From Dyella humicola (GTDB lineage Bacteria; Pseudomonadota; Gammaproteobacteria; Xanthomonadales; Rhodanobacteraceae): 64,000 nt of DNA. The notes under the pieces are model-generated. The model saw nothing but the letters and a program-made list of their open reading frames with translations, had not been told where the DNA came from and did not search any database. The number at the start of each line of letters is the position of its first letter. Within the stretch, counting starts at the first letter, position 1. The position numbers and the translations under genes are program-made. Positions 18,329 through 29,630 of the stretch are shown one piece after another. Location of the stretch: contig NZ_JAPDPC010000001.1 in assembly GCF_026283945.1 (NCBI RefSeq), positions 1,984,001 to 2,048,000 on the forward strand, written 5' to 3'.

Positions 18329-19537
18329 TCAGCCTTTCGCCTCGGGTACCTCAATGGGGTTCTGGGCCGCGCCACCGCGGCGGAGCAACCACGCCAGCAC
18401 CGGCGGAGTAATCATCGCCGTGAGTAGCGACATGGCCACGATGATCGCGTAAATGCGGTCGGTGAACACACCGGCGGTCAAGCCGAGGCTGGCAATGACC
18501 ACGCCCACCTCGCCGCGCGGCACCATGCCGAAGCCCACGATGGTGGCGCTGCGCCGACCCAGCGACAGCGCGCCGAGAAAACCGCCGATCAGCTTGGAGG
18601 CGATGGCGATCAGCGTCACCACCAGCAACATGATCTCGGTTTCGGCATTGGCCAGCAGGTGCAGGTCGATCTTGCTGCCGGTGATGACGAAGAAGAATGG
18701 CGTGAGCAGCGCGAGCAGTGGCTGCGTCTGCTTTTCCAGCGTGTGCTGTTGGCGCGTCTCCGACGCGATCATGCCGGCGAGAAAGGCGCCGATGATGGCG
18801 GCCAGGCCGAAGCGGGTGGAGACGTAGGCCAGGCCCAGGCATAGCGCCAGCACGATGGCCAGCGCCGACTGCGGATGTTGCGGCTTGTCCAGCCAGCTGG
18901 AATTCCAACGCATCACGCGCGCACCACCAATGCCAATCACCGCGATGAAGCCGATCGCGCCGACCAGCACCGTCAGCAGGTGGATCGGGTCGAAGCCCTC
19001 GCCGCCCTGCAGGGACACCACCACGCCAAGCAGCAGCATGGCGAGAATGTCGTCGATCACCGCCGCGCCCAGGATCACCTTGCTCTCGACGCGTTGCAGC
19101 GCACCCAGTTCCTGCAAGACGCGAGCCGTGATACCCGCCGATGTAGCGACAAAAGCCGCGGCGACGAACAGCGAGCGACTCCAGTCGAAGCCGCTGCCGT
19201 GTGCCCACAAGCTGCCCATGCCGAACGGCACGATCACGCCGAGCACGCCGACCAGGAAGGCCACCTTGCCGACCTTCTTCAGGTCCTCCAGGCGCGTTTC
19301 CAGGCCGACTGAGAACAGCAGCAGGACGACGCCAATCTCGGCAAGCACGTCGAGCGGCGTGCCCGCGGCAATCTGGTCGGGCACGATCCAGCCAAGCACC
19401 GAGGGGCCGATCACGCAGCCAGCCGCGATCTCGCCCACCACGCCCGGGAGCTTCAGCCGTTGCGCGATCTCGCTGCCGATCTGGGCAGCCACGAACACGA
19501 TGAATAGCGTGAGAAGAATGTCGCCGGCGTGATGCAT
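18329..19537 (-). CDS. CPA2-family monovalent cation:proton antiporter (Kef-like)
   Basis: This 402-residue membrane protein has about twelve hydrophobic segments and the Na+/H+ exchanger core, with AEIGVVLLLFSVGLE and AAVIDDILAMLLL carrying the acidic ion-site region. It lacks the C-terminal TrkA-N nucleotide-binding domain found in KefB/KefC, so it is a short CPA2 antiporter, possibly Na+/H+ or K+/H+. The start is ATG at 19537. It converges on phrB. Substrate cannot be settled from sequence. Confidence 0.88.
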   Translation of the reverse strand: MHHAGDILLTLFIVFVAAQIGSEIAQRLKLPGVVGEIAAGCVIGPSVLGWIVPDQIAAGTPLDVLAEIGVVLLLFSVGLETRLEDLKKVGKVAFLVGVLGVIVPFGMGSLWAHGSGFDWSRSLFVAAAFVATSAGITARVLQELGALQRVESKVILGAAVIDDILAMLLLGVVVSLQGGEGFDPIHLLTVLVGAIGFIAVIGIGGARVMRWNSSWLDKPQHPQSALAIVLALCLGLAYVSTRFGLAAIIGAFLAGMIASETRQQHTLEKQTQPLLALLTPFFFVITGSKIDLHLLANAETEIMLLVVTLIAIASKLIGGFLGALSLGRRSATIVGFGMVPRGEVGVVIASLGLTAGVFTDRIYAIIVAMSLLTAMITPPVLAWLLRRGGAAQNPIEVPEAKG

Positions 19538-19600
19538 GCAGAGGAACTTGGCAGCTGGACAGTGCCTTGCATGCTACCTGCTTGGGCCGGCCGTCGCCGC

Positions 19601-21079
19601 CTAATCGCTGGCGCGAGCCCCGCGCGAAGAACGTTCCGCTGGCAGGCGGCTGAAGACCCAGCTGGCGGTGGCCGTCACCACGCCAAGCAGCAGCACCGTC
19701 CAGCGAAATGCCGGGATGTAGTCTTCGGGCGTGTGGCCTTTCAGCAGCGCTTCCATCAGCAACGAGGCCAGCGCGATGCCGAAGCTCATCGACAGGTACT
19801 GCGCGGTGGAGGCCATGGACGAGGCCATCGAGGCGTATTTCACGTCAAGGTCGTTAAAAATCAGCGTGTTCATGGCGGTGTACTGCATACCCATGAAGCC
19901 ACCGTAGACGAAAACCATCGACGCGATCAGCCACATCGGCGAGCTTTTGCCGAGCAGGGCAAAAGAAGCCAGCAGCAGTGCGACCATCAGCGTGTTGGCA
20001 AATAGTAGACGACGGTAGCCGACCCGACTGAGCAGCCGGTTGATAAACCACTTCGCTGCAATCGAGCCCATGGCCTGCGGCACCATCATCAAGCCCGCCA
20101 TCAGCGGCGACCAAGCGCAACCAATCTGCAGGAACAGCACCAGCAACAGGAACATGCCCGACACGCCCAGACGCGTAAACAAATTGCCAGCCAGCGACAC
20201 CCATACGCTGCACACGCGCAGCAAGCTGAGGTCAGCCACCGGGTGTTCAGTGCGTCGGCTATGCCATACATAGATGCCGCCGAAGACCACGGCCAGCACG
20301 CCATACGTGGCAATCCACAGCCATCGCCCGCCGCCGCCGCTGGCCACTTCGGAGGCGGTCAGCAGCATGGCCGACGCCGCGGCAAACAGCAGGAAGCCGA
20401 TGGCGTCGAACCGGTGCACGTCATCGACCCGGTAGTCGGGCATGCTGCGTCGATTCATCCACATGCCGATGAGGCCGACGGGCACGTTGATCAGGAAGAT
20501 CAGTCGCCATGTCGCGAACTGGGCCAGCGCACCACCGAGTAGCGGGCCGAGCACCGAGCCAAGCAATCCAACCGTTGCCACCGTGCTCATCGAGCGCACG
20601 AAGTCGCGCTTGTCGATACTGCGCACGAGTACATAGCGACCCACCGGCATCAGTGCCGCACCGCCCAGGCCTTGGAGCACGCGCGCGGCCACCAGCTGCG
20701 GCAAGGTCTGCGCAATGCCGCAAAGGAGTGAGCCGATGGTGAAGGTGGCGATCGCCGCGGCAAAGATGCGTCGCGTGCCGAAACGGTCACACAGCCACGG
20801 GCTGGCCGGAATGAAGATGGCCAGGGTCAGCACATAACTGGTGAGCGCCGTGCGCATGCCCAGCGGCGTGACCTTGAGCGCCTGGGCCATGGCGGGCACG
20901 GCGGTGTTGACGATGGTGGAGTCCAGCGCCTGCATGAAGAAGGCGGCCGCGACCAGCCAGATAAGTCCGCGATACCGTTCCCTCGACGATGGGGGTTCGG
21001 TAGTCGATTGCGGTCCCGCGTCTTCCGGTGATGGCGAGACGGGCAGGGATGCCTCCGTAGCGGCGATGTTCTCGGGCAT
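19601..21079 (-). CDS. MFS transporter, DHA2 (EmrB/QacA-like) family
   Basis: This 492-residue protein has the 14-helix layout of DHA2 drug:proton antiporters. Helix 1 carries AFFMQALDSTIVNTAVPAMA, the D1-motif equivalent, and RVLQGLGGAALMPVGRYVLV is the family antiporter motif. A polar N-terminal tail of about 35 residues precedes helix 1. The gene stands alone between the antiporter and rnk, with no neighbouring membrane fusion (EmrA) gene or TetR regulator. It likely exports hydrophobic toxic compounds; substrate unknown. Confidence 0.88.
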   Translation of the reverse strand: MPENIAATEASLPVSPSPEDAGPQSTTEPPSSRERYRGLIWLVAAAFFMQALDSTIVNTAVPAMAQALKVTPLGMRTALTSYVLTLAIFIPASPWLCDRFGTRRIFAAAIATFTIGSLLCGIAQTLPQLVAARVLQGLGGAALMPVGRYVLVRSIDKRDFVRSMSTVATVGLLGSVLGPLLGGALAQFATWRLIFLINVPVGLIGMWMNRRSMPDYRVDDVHRFDAIGFLLFAAASAMLLTASEVASGGGGRWLWIATYGVLAVVFGGIYVWHSRRTEHPVADLSLLRVCSVWVSLAGNLFTRLGVSGMFLLLVLFLQIGCAWSPLMAGLMMVPQAMGSIAAKWFINRLLSRVGYRRLLFANTLMVALLLASFALLGKSSPMWLIASMVFVYGGFMGMQYTAMNTLIFNDLDVKYASMASSMASTAQYLSMSFGIALASLLMEALLKGHTPEDYIPAFRWTVLLLGVVTATASWVFSRLPAERSSRGARASD

Positions 21080-21316
21080 GGCCTCTTATGATACCTGCTG
21101 CGATGGCTTGCTTTTGCGCAAGGCCACGTCCAAAGTCATGGCTGTTTCAGTTTAGAACCCGTTCGCTGTTGCTGCTTTGATGGCAATGAGCGCGAACAGG
21201 TATGGATCGCAAGCGATCACATTGACCTGGCGCGTCGGGGCGGTTCCGTCCCGACGCGTCGTCTTTTGTGGTCACCCGCACGCAGGCGCCGCTCGCGCCA
21301 ACGGACAGGAGTCATC

Positions 21317-21727
21317 ATGAGCAGCAAGCCATCCATCGTCGTTTCCCGCCTGGACCTGGAGCGCATCGAAGCGCTGCTGGAGCGCATGCCGCCCGCGCAA
21401 GCGGCCCAGTACAACGCGTTGCGCGGCGAGCTGGATCGGGCCGAGGTGGTTGAGCCCGCGGCGGTGCCGGCTGACGTCGTGACCATGAATTCGGTGGTGA
21501 CCTTCAAGGACGAGGGCGTTGGCGAGGAGCTGACGGTAAGCCTGGTCTACCCTTCCGCGGTACGCGCCGACGGCACCGTGTCCATTCTTGCCCCGGTGGG
21601 CAGTGCCTTGCTCGGCTTGACCAAGGGTCAGCAGATCGACTGGCCCACGCCCGATAGCCAACAGCGCCAGCTCCGTGTGTTGGACATCGCGTACCAGCCA
21701 GAGGCAGCCGGTGACCTGCACCGCTAG
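21317..21727 (+). CDS. rnk: Regulator of nucleoside diphosphate kinase (Rnk)
   Basis: This 136-residue GreA/GreB-related protein has a short N-terminal coiled coil (LERIEALLERMPPAQAAQYNALRGEL) and the C-terminal FKBP-like GreA/B domain (VTMNSVVTFKDEG to VLDIAYQPE). Rnk binds RNA polymerase and was named for its effect on nucleoside diphosphate kinase levels. The ATG at 21317 has AGGAG at 21306-21311, so it is preferred to the in-frame extension from 21266. A strong inverted repeat follows at 21732. Confidence 0.92.
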   Translation: MSSKPSIVVSRLDLERIEALLERMPPAQAAQYNALRGELDRAEVVEPAAVPADVVTMNSVVTFKDEGVGEELTVSLVYPSAVRADGTVSILAPVGSALLGLTKGQQIDWPTPDSQQRQLRVLDIAYQPEAAGDLHR

Positions 21728-21731
21728 GGAT

Positions 21732-21845
21732 GGTCCGAACAAGTCGTCATCCCCGCGAAAGCGGGGATCCAGTGTCTTTGCAACCATTTGAAGTCACTGG
21801 ATTCCCGCCTTCGCGGGAATGACGGGTAGTGACTTATTCGGACCT
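21732..21845. repeat. REP-like bipartite inverted repeat, copy 2, with longer arms
   Basis: The core (21745-21824) is the same family as 16773-16857: CGTCATCCCCGCGAAAGCGG in one arm and its inverse in the other. Here the symmetry continues outward, with GGTCCGAA at the left end and TTCGGACC at the right end. It follows the rnk stop by 4 bases and probably also ends rnk transcription. Confidence 0.8.
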
Positions 21846-21939
21846 TCCTTAGGCCTTCGCGTGACGATCATGTGTTTTTCGTGCTGAAAGGCGCGACACC
21901 GGCCGGGTGATGAAGCAGAAACGGCCCGCGACTCGTTAA

Positions 21940-25307
<3,368 letters not shown>

Positions 25308-25311
25308 TCGC

Positions 25312-25707
25312 GTGACATCGCCCTTGTTGCCGGCCATCCATCACGTGGCGCTGATCTGCTCGGACTATGCGCGATCGAAAGCCTTCTATAGCGAGACGCT
25401 CGGATTTCGCATCGTCCGCGAGGTGTATCGCGAGGCGCGCGATTCGTGGAAGCTCGATCTTGAGGTGAGCCCGGGTGTGAGCCTGGAGTTGTTTTCCTTT
25501 CCGAGTCCGCCGCCGCGCCCGTCGCGACCGGAGGCACAAGGCCTGCGCCATCTGGCGTTCGCCGTGCCGGATATCGATACGGTGGTAGCCACGTTGCACG
25601 ATCGTGGTGTGGCTTGCGAACCCATCCGCATCGACGAATACACCGGGGGGCGCTTTACGTTTTTCGCGGACCCGGATGGATTGCCGATCGAGTTGTACGA
25701 GCTTTAG
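25312..25707 (+). CDS. gloA2: VOC (glyoxalase-like) family protein, YaeR/GloA2 type
   Basis: This 131-residue single vicinal-oxygen-chelate protein resembles E. coli YaeR: IHHVALICSDYARSKAFYSETLGF near the N-terminus and FFADPDGLPIELYEL at the end. The N-terminal His and C-terminal Glu are candidate metal ligands. The substrate is not established for the family; glyoxalase I activity has been suggested. The GTG start follows epmA by 5 bases, so ligA, epmA and this gene likely form one transcript. Confidence 0.85.
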   Translation: MTSPLLPAIHHVALICSDYARSKAFYSETLGFRIVREVYREARDSWKLDLEVSPGVSLELFSFPSPPPRPSRPEAQGLRHLAFAVPDIDTVVATLHDRGVACEPIRIDEYTGGRFTFFADPDGLPIELYEL

Positions 25708-25757
25708 CGGAGCGCCGGCGCTCGCCGAGGCGCACGCGAGGACGACCACCTCCGAGC

Positions 25758-25888
25758 CCGTCATCCCAGCGGCTTTAAACAGCCGAAGGGCTGGTCAAGC
25801 GGGGATCCAGTGTCTTAGCAGCAGACCGAAAGGCGCTGGATTCCCGCTTGACCAGCCCTTCGGCTGTTTAAAGCCGCGGGAATGACGG
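25758..25888. repeat. REP-like inverted repeat, copy 3, with enlarged stems
   Basis: The outer ends (CCGTCATCCC and GGGAATGACGG) and inner ends (GGGGATCCAGTG and GCTGGATTCCC) match the family at 16773 and 21745. In place of the short CGCGAAAGCG hairpin, each arm carries about 35 extra bases (GCGGCTTTAAACAGCCGAAG continuing into GGCTGGTCAAGC), present as exact inverse copies. It lies between the converging VOC and aqpZ genes and probably ends both transcripts. Confidence 0.8.
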
Positions 25889-25905
25889 ACAAGAAGCAGC
25901 GTGTC

Positions 25906-26604
25906 CTAGTCCCGCGTTTCCAACACATACCGATAAATCAAGCCACCCACCGCGCCGCCGATCAGCGGCACCAGCCAGAACATCCATAGCTGCTGGATGG
26001 CCCAGGTACCTTGGAAGAACGCCACGCCGGTGCTGCGTGCCGGGTTCACCGAGGTGTTGGTGATGGGAATGCAGACCAAGTGAATCAGGGTAAGCGTCAG
26101 GCCGATGGCGAGCGGGCCAAAGCCGGCGGGCGCACGCTTGTCGGTGGCGCCATGGATCACGATAAGAAAAAACGCAGTAAGCACGAACTCCGCCACCATG
26201 CATGCATGCAACGAATAGCCGCCGGGCGAGTGATCGCCAAAGCCATTGGAAGCGAACCCGGCACTGGCGTCAAAGCCCGCCTTGCCGCTGGCAATCGTAT
26301 AAAGCACCGCACCCGCGGCGAGGCCGCCGATCACCTGGATGACGATGTATGGCACCACGTCCTTGGCCGGAAAGCGGCCGCCGGCGCACAGGCCCAAGGT
26401 CACGGCGGGATTGAAATGGCCGCCTGAGATGTGGCCAACGGCATACGCCATGGTCACTACGGTGAGACCGAAGGCGAGGGCGACACCGGCAAAGCCGATG
26501 CCTAACTCGGGAAAGGCCGCAGCGAAGATCGCACTGCCGCAACCGCCAAAAACCAACCAGAAGGTACCGAAAAACTCGGCCCCCAAACGCTTGCCCATAC
26601 TCAT
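25906..26604 (-). CDS. aqpZ: Aquaporin Z
   Basis: This 232-residue channel conducts water across the inner membrane. It has six hydrophobic helices and both pore motifs, HFNPAVTL and SVNPARS. The overall sequence matches the AqpZ branch ([18 protein letters not shown] start) rather than glycerol facilitators. The ATG at 26604 has AAGGAGAG just upstream, so the longer frame to 26670 is not used. It is monocistronic. A second, different MIP channel lies in the ars operon at 55590. Confidence 0.94.
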   Translation of the reverse strand: MSMGKRLGAEFFGTFWLVFGGCGSAIFAAAFPELGIGFAGVALAFGLTVVTMAYAVGHISGGHFNPAVTLGLCAGGRFPAKDVVPYIVIQVIGGLAAGAVLYTIASGKAGFDASAGFASNGFGDHSPGGYSLHACMVAEFVLTAFFLIVIHGATDKRAPAGFGPLAIGLTLTLIHLVCIPITNTSVNPARSTGVAFFQGTWAIQQLWMFWLVPLIGGAVGGLIYRYVLETRD

Positions 26605-26915
26605 CGGGACTCTCCTTGCCAGGGTTTCATTGGAAACGTCAGAAACGTTCTTGCATGACTTCCATTGCAATGCTGATTCGGTGCTGGCGCCAGGACCTAG
26701 GTCCGAGCGGGCCTAGGCTAGCAAAACTCCATGACTTCTGGCCTAGGAAAGTTCCTAATGATGCCGTACGAGTGGCATGGCGATACCTGCCTGTCCAGTT
26801 GCGGAGCGCGCCAACTTAGCCAGGATGGGAAATGAATTTCTCGTAGACAGCCATGTTTGGCCACGTGCTTGGTGTAAGGTTTCGCGTCACCTTCACCTAG
26901 CCTGCAGGACAGCCG
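26605..26915. promoter_or_regulatory. Divergent intergenic region aqpZ / MFS transporter
   Basis: These 311 bases lie between two divergent transporter genes. They hold a perfect 12-base palindrome GGACCTAGGTCC at 26693-26704, followed by two more CCTAGG sites within 50 bases, and a repeated GAAACGT close to aqpZ. The palindrome could bind a dimeric regulator; none is encoded nearby. No credible ORF or RNA is seen. Confidence 0.4.
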
Positions 26916-28241
26916 ATGTCGCAAGTCTTCACGCCCGTATCGTCGCCCGCAGCCGTTGGCCGCACCTTGGGCGGCAGCGATATCAAGACGCTGGTACTGG
27001 CGTCGCTGGGCGGCGCGCTGGAGTTCTACGACTTCGTGGTGTTCGTGTTCTTTGCACTGCCACTGAGCAAGCTGTTCTTTCCGCATGACACCGCGCCCTG
27101 GCTGGCCCAGTTGCAGGTCTACGGCATCTTCGCCGCCGGCTACCTGGCCCGCCCGCTAGGTGGCATCGTCATGGCGCACTTTGGCGATCGCCAGGGCCGC
27201 AAGCGCATGTTTACGCTCAGCGTATTCCTTATGGCATTGCCGACGCTGGCGATCGGCTTGCTGCCGGTCTACGCGTCCGTCGGTGTGCTGGCCCCGCTGC
27301 TGCTGTTGCTGATGCGCGTGGTGCAGGGCATTGCCATTGGTGGCGAGGTACCGGGCGCCTGGGTATTCGTGGCCGAACATGCCCCCACCGGGCGCGTGGG
27401 CTTCGCCTGCGCCTGTCTCACTTCGGGGCTGACCGTGGGCATTCTTATCGGGTCGCTCACCGCGGCATGGGTTAATCACCATCTCTCGCCTGACGACGTG
27501 CTTGGCTGGGGCTGGCGCTTGCCGTTCCTGCTCGGTGGCGTGTTCGGCTTTGTTGCGGTGTGGCTGCGCCGCTGGCTTAGCGAGACACCGGTATTTGCCG
27601 CGCTGCGCGAACGCAAGGCGCTGAGTCGCGAACTGCCGTTGCGCATGGTGCTCACCGCCCATCGCGGTGCCGTGCTGATGTCGATGGCAGTTACCTGGGT
27701 GCTCACCGCGGCGATCCTGGTGCTGATCCTGATGCTGCCAAGCCTGGCGCAGAAGTCGTTTGGCATCGCCGCCGACAAGGCCTTCCTGGGCAATAGCCTG
27801 GCCGCGCTCGGCCTGTGCATCGGTTGTCTCGCCTATGGCTGGCTGGTCGACCGCATCGGCGCCGCACGCGCGCTGTTGGTTGGCTCGCTGGCATTGGTCG
27901 CCGGGACGTATGCGCTGTTTGCGGATCTTGGCGCCGGCGGCACGCACTTCCTCTGGCTCTATGCGCTGACCGGCTTCCTCGTCGGTGCGGTGGGCGTGAT
28001 CCCAACGGTCATGGTGTCGGCATTTCCCGCGCCGATCCGCTACTCGGGTATCTCGTTCGCCTACAACGTGGCGTATGCCGTGTTTGGTGCCAGCACGGCG
28101 ACCTTGATCGGCTACCTCGCTGAGCGTGCGGGTCCGATGGCACCGGCGCATTATGTGGCGATGACGGCTGCGGTGAGCGTGGTGGTCGCGTTGTGGTTGA
28201 TGCGGGTGCGGCCTTCGGCGGATCTGGAGTTGGCGCGGTAG
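26916..28241 (+). CDS. MFS transporter, metabolite:H+ symporter (MHS) family
   Basis: This 441-residue, 12-helix protein matches the MHS branch (ProP, KgtP, ShiA relatives). The typical segments are SLGGALEFYDFVVFVFFA in helix 1, GYLARPLGGIVMAHFGDRQGRKRM at the loop 2-3 signature, and RVVQGIAIGGEVPGAWVFV. It likely takes up an organic acid or osmolyte with protons. The substrate cannot be read from the sequence and no catabolic genes lie beside it. Confidence 0.88.
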   Translation: MSQVFTPVSSPAAVGRTLGGSDIKTLVLASLGGALEFYDFVVFVFFALPLSKLFFPHDTAPWLAQLQVYGIFAAGYLARPLGGIVMAHFGDRQGRKRMFTLSVFLMALPTLAIGLLPVYASVGVLAPLLLLLMRVVQGIAIGGEVPGAWVFVAEHAPTGRVGFACACLTSGLTVGILIGSLTAAWVNHHLSPDDVLGWGWRLPFLLGGVFGFVAVWLRRWLSETPVFAALRERKALSRELPLRMVLTAHRGAVLMSMAVTWVLTAAILVLILMLPSLAQKSFGIAADKAFLGNSLAALGLCIGCLAYGWLVDRIGAARALLVGSLALVAGTYALFADLGAGGTHFLWLYALTGFLVGAVGVIPTVMVSAFPAPIRYSGISFAYNVAYAVFGASTATLIGYLAERAGPMAPAHYVAMTAAVSVVVALWLMRVRPSADLELAR

Positions 28242-28300
28242 TTCGCCCTGCTCTTGGATGTTTGCATTTTCGCGATCGGGCTCGCCCGGCGCGGCTTCGG

Positions 28301-28344
28301 CTCCTTCTCCCCACAGGGAAGAGGGTTGGGATGAGGGGCGGGTG
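28301..28344. repeat. CTTCTCC...GGGAAGAG intergenic repeat with GAGGGGCGGGTG tail
   Basis: A short imperfect palindrome (TTCTCCCCACAGGGAAGAGG) followed by GTTGGGATGAGGGGCGGGTG. The same unit, with a better hairpin, recurs at 35191-35234. It lies shortly after the MFS stop and may act as a terminator. Confidence 0.55.
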
Positions 28345-28381
28345 CACGCGATCGCGCTACAACCGAGCGTTATGGCCAGCT

Positions 28382-28890
28382 TGCCGCTTACGCAGCGGGC
28401 GTTCCGAACCGCTGCCGCGGTCCGGGTCACTTTTCTTTTGCTGGCCCAAAAGAAAAGTAACCCAAAGAAAATGGCCTAAAGAGCCAGAGCTCATAGCATG
28501 GCGCGGGATACGAGCCTGACGGGCGTGGCCAGCCTAATGAGTGGCGGCCCACGGCCTACACACTGCGGCTACACCGCAACGCGCCAAGGCGGTGAGGGCT
28601 TAAGGCGTGGGCCGTGCGGTGACCATCTGGGCACTTGGATGCGACATCGTCACGACCTTCGGCCGAGCCTGCTTTAGGTCCTCATCGCGTTGGCGCGTTG
28701 CGGGGTAGCCGCTGTGTCTCGCCGTGGGCGACCAGCTATTTGCTCGCGGGAACCTTCCAACGCTTCTATCCCACGGAGTGCTACCAGCTCTTAAGGCCGT
28801 TTTCTTTGGGTTACTTTTCTTTTGGGCCAGCAAAAGAAAAGTGACTCGAGCGCCGGCAGGCGATCGAAACGCCCGCTGCGTAAGCGGCAC
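28382..28890. repeat. Roughly 510-base imperfect palindrome, non-coding
   Basis: The first 100 bases (from TGCCGCTTACGCAGCGGGCG, through TCACTTTTCTTTTGCTGGCC, to about 28480) recur in inverse order at about 28793-28890. A second inverse pair lies inside, at about 28553-28610 and 28669-28722 (ACCGCAACGCGCCAAGGCG against CGTTGGCGCGTTGCGG). Both pairs share one centre near 28636. Short ORFs here read the same SHFSFAGPKEK-like peptides in both directions and are not genes. I recall similar sequences in other Xanthomonadales genomes but cannot name the family. It fills most of the 691-base gap between the MFS and DUF2461 genes. Confidence 0.75.
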
Positions 28891-28932
28891 GCTTGCGGAG
28901 GGGCTCGATTAACGCGTGGTTTGAGGCGGAGC

Positions 28933-29619
28933 CTAAAAATCCAACTCCTGCGCCGCACACAAGTAATCCACCAGCGGTGCCACGCGCTGGAACGTCGCCA
29001 CCACCGTGGGCAGCAACTCCGCCGAGCACGCAAGCGCCTCATCGAAGGCCTCGCCGCAGGCGAAGTCCTTGCGCTTGATGTCGTCGATCAGTTCGTGGTT
29101 CGGGTCGAAGCCGCGTGGTGGGCGGGTGAGTGACTCACCCCAGAACTCGAAGTGATCCCGAAACGCCTTGCTGCGCGTGGCGCGCTTCCACGCCGCGGGG
29201 TTGTCCGCCATGAAGTCGCGGATGCGCTTGAGGGCGTCGGACTCCGGATGCCACATGCCACCACCGGCAAAGCAATCGCCCGGTTGGATCTGCAGGTAGA
29301 ACGATGGCGCGGGAATCTCGTGGCGGCGTTCGTGAAAGAAGCGCGCGCCTTGCCATGGCTTGTACGGCTGCTTGTCGTTGGAGAAGCGCGTGTCGCGGTA
29401 GATGCGAAACAGCGAGCCGCCGTTCTTGCGCGGGTCGGCCCGGTAATGCGGGCTGATCTTGGCCAGCGGCGCCTGCAGATCGGTGATCAAGGCCAGGAAC
29501 GGCTCGCGCACGTGGCGCTCGTAATCGTCCTTATGGTCCTGGAACCACTCGCGGCTGTTGTTGCGCGCCAGCGAGCGCAGGAAACGGAAGCTGGCGGCAG
29601 AGAAATAGGCGGTCGGCAT
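28933..29619 (-). CDS. DUF2461 domain-containing protein
   Basis: This 228-residue protein is a DUF2461 (TIGR02453) member. Typical stretches are FLRSLARNNSREWFQDHKDDYERHV near the start, RIYRDTRFSNDKQPYKPWQGARFFH and FYLQIQPGDCFAGGGMWHPE. The function is unknown. The ATG at 29619 starts 11 bases after the sbcB stop, so the two are probably co-transcribed. Confidence 0.88.
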   Translation of the reverse strand: MPTAYFSAASFRFLRSLARNNSREWFQDHKDDYERHVREPFLALITDLQAPLAKISPHYRADPRKNGGSLFRIYRDTRFSNDKQPYKPWQGARFFHERRHEIPAPSFYLQIQPGDCFAGGGMWHPESDALKRIRDFMADNPAAWKRATRSKAFRDHFEFWGESLTRPPRGFDPNHELIDDIKRKDFACGEAFDEALACSAELLPTVVATFQRVAPLVDYLCAAQELDF

Positions 29620-29630
29620 AGGCTTGGCTA

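Noticed and set aside
27156-28430. A 424-codon minus-strand ORF across the MHS transporter
   Set aside because: Antisense to a clear 12-helix transporter; low-complexity Gln/His/Arg composition.
28258-28912. Several short ORFs in the large palindrome
   Set aside because: The same peptides appear in both directions because of the inverted repeat; no start signals or family support.
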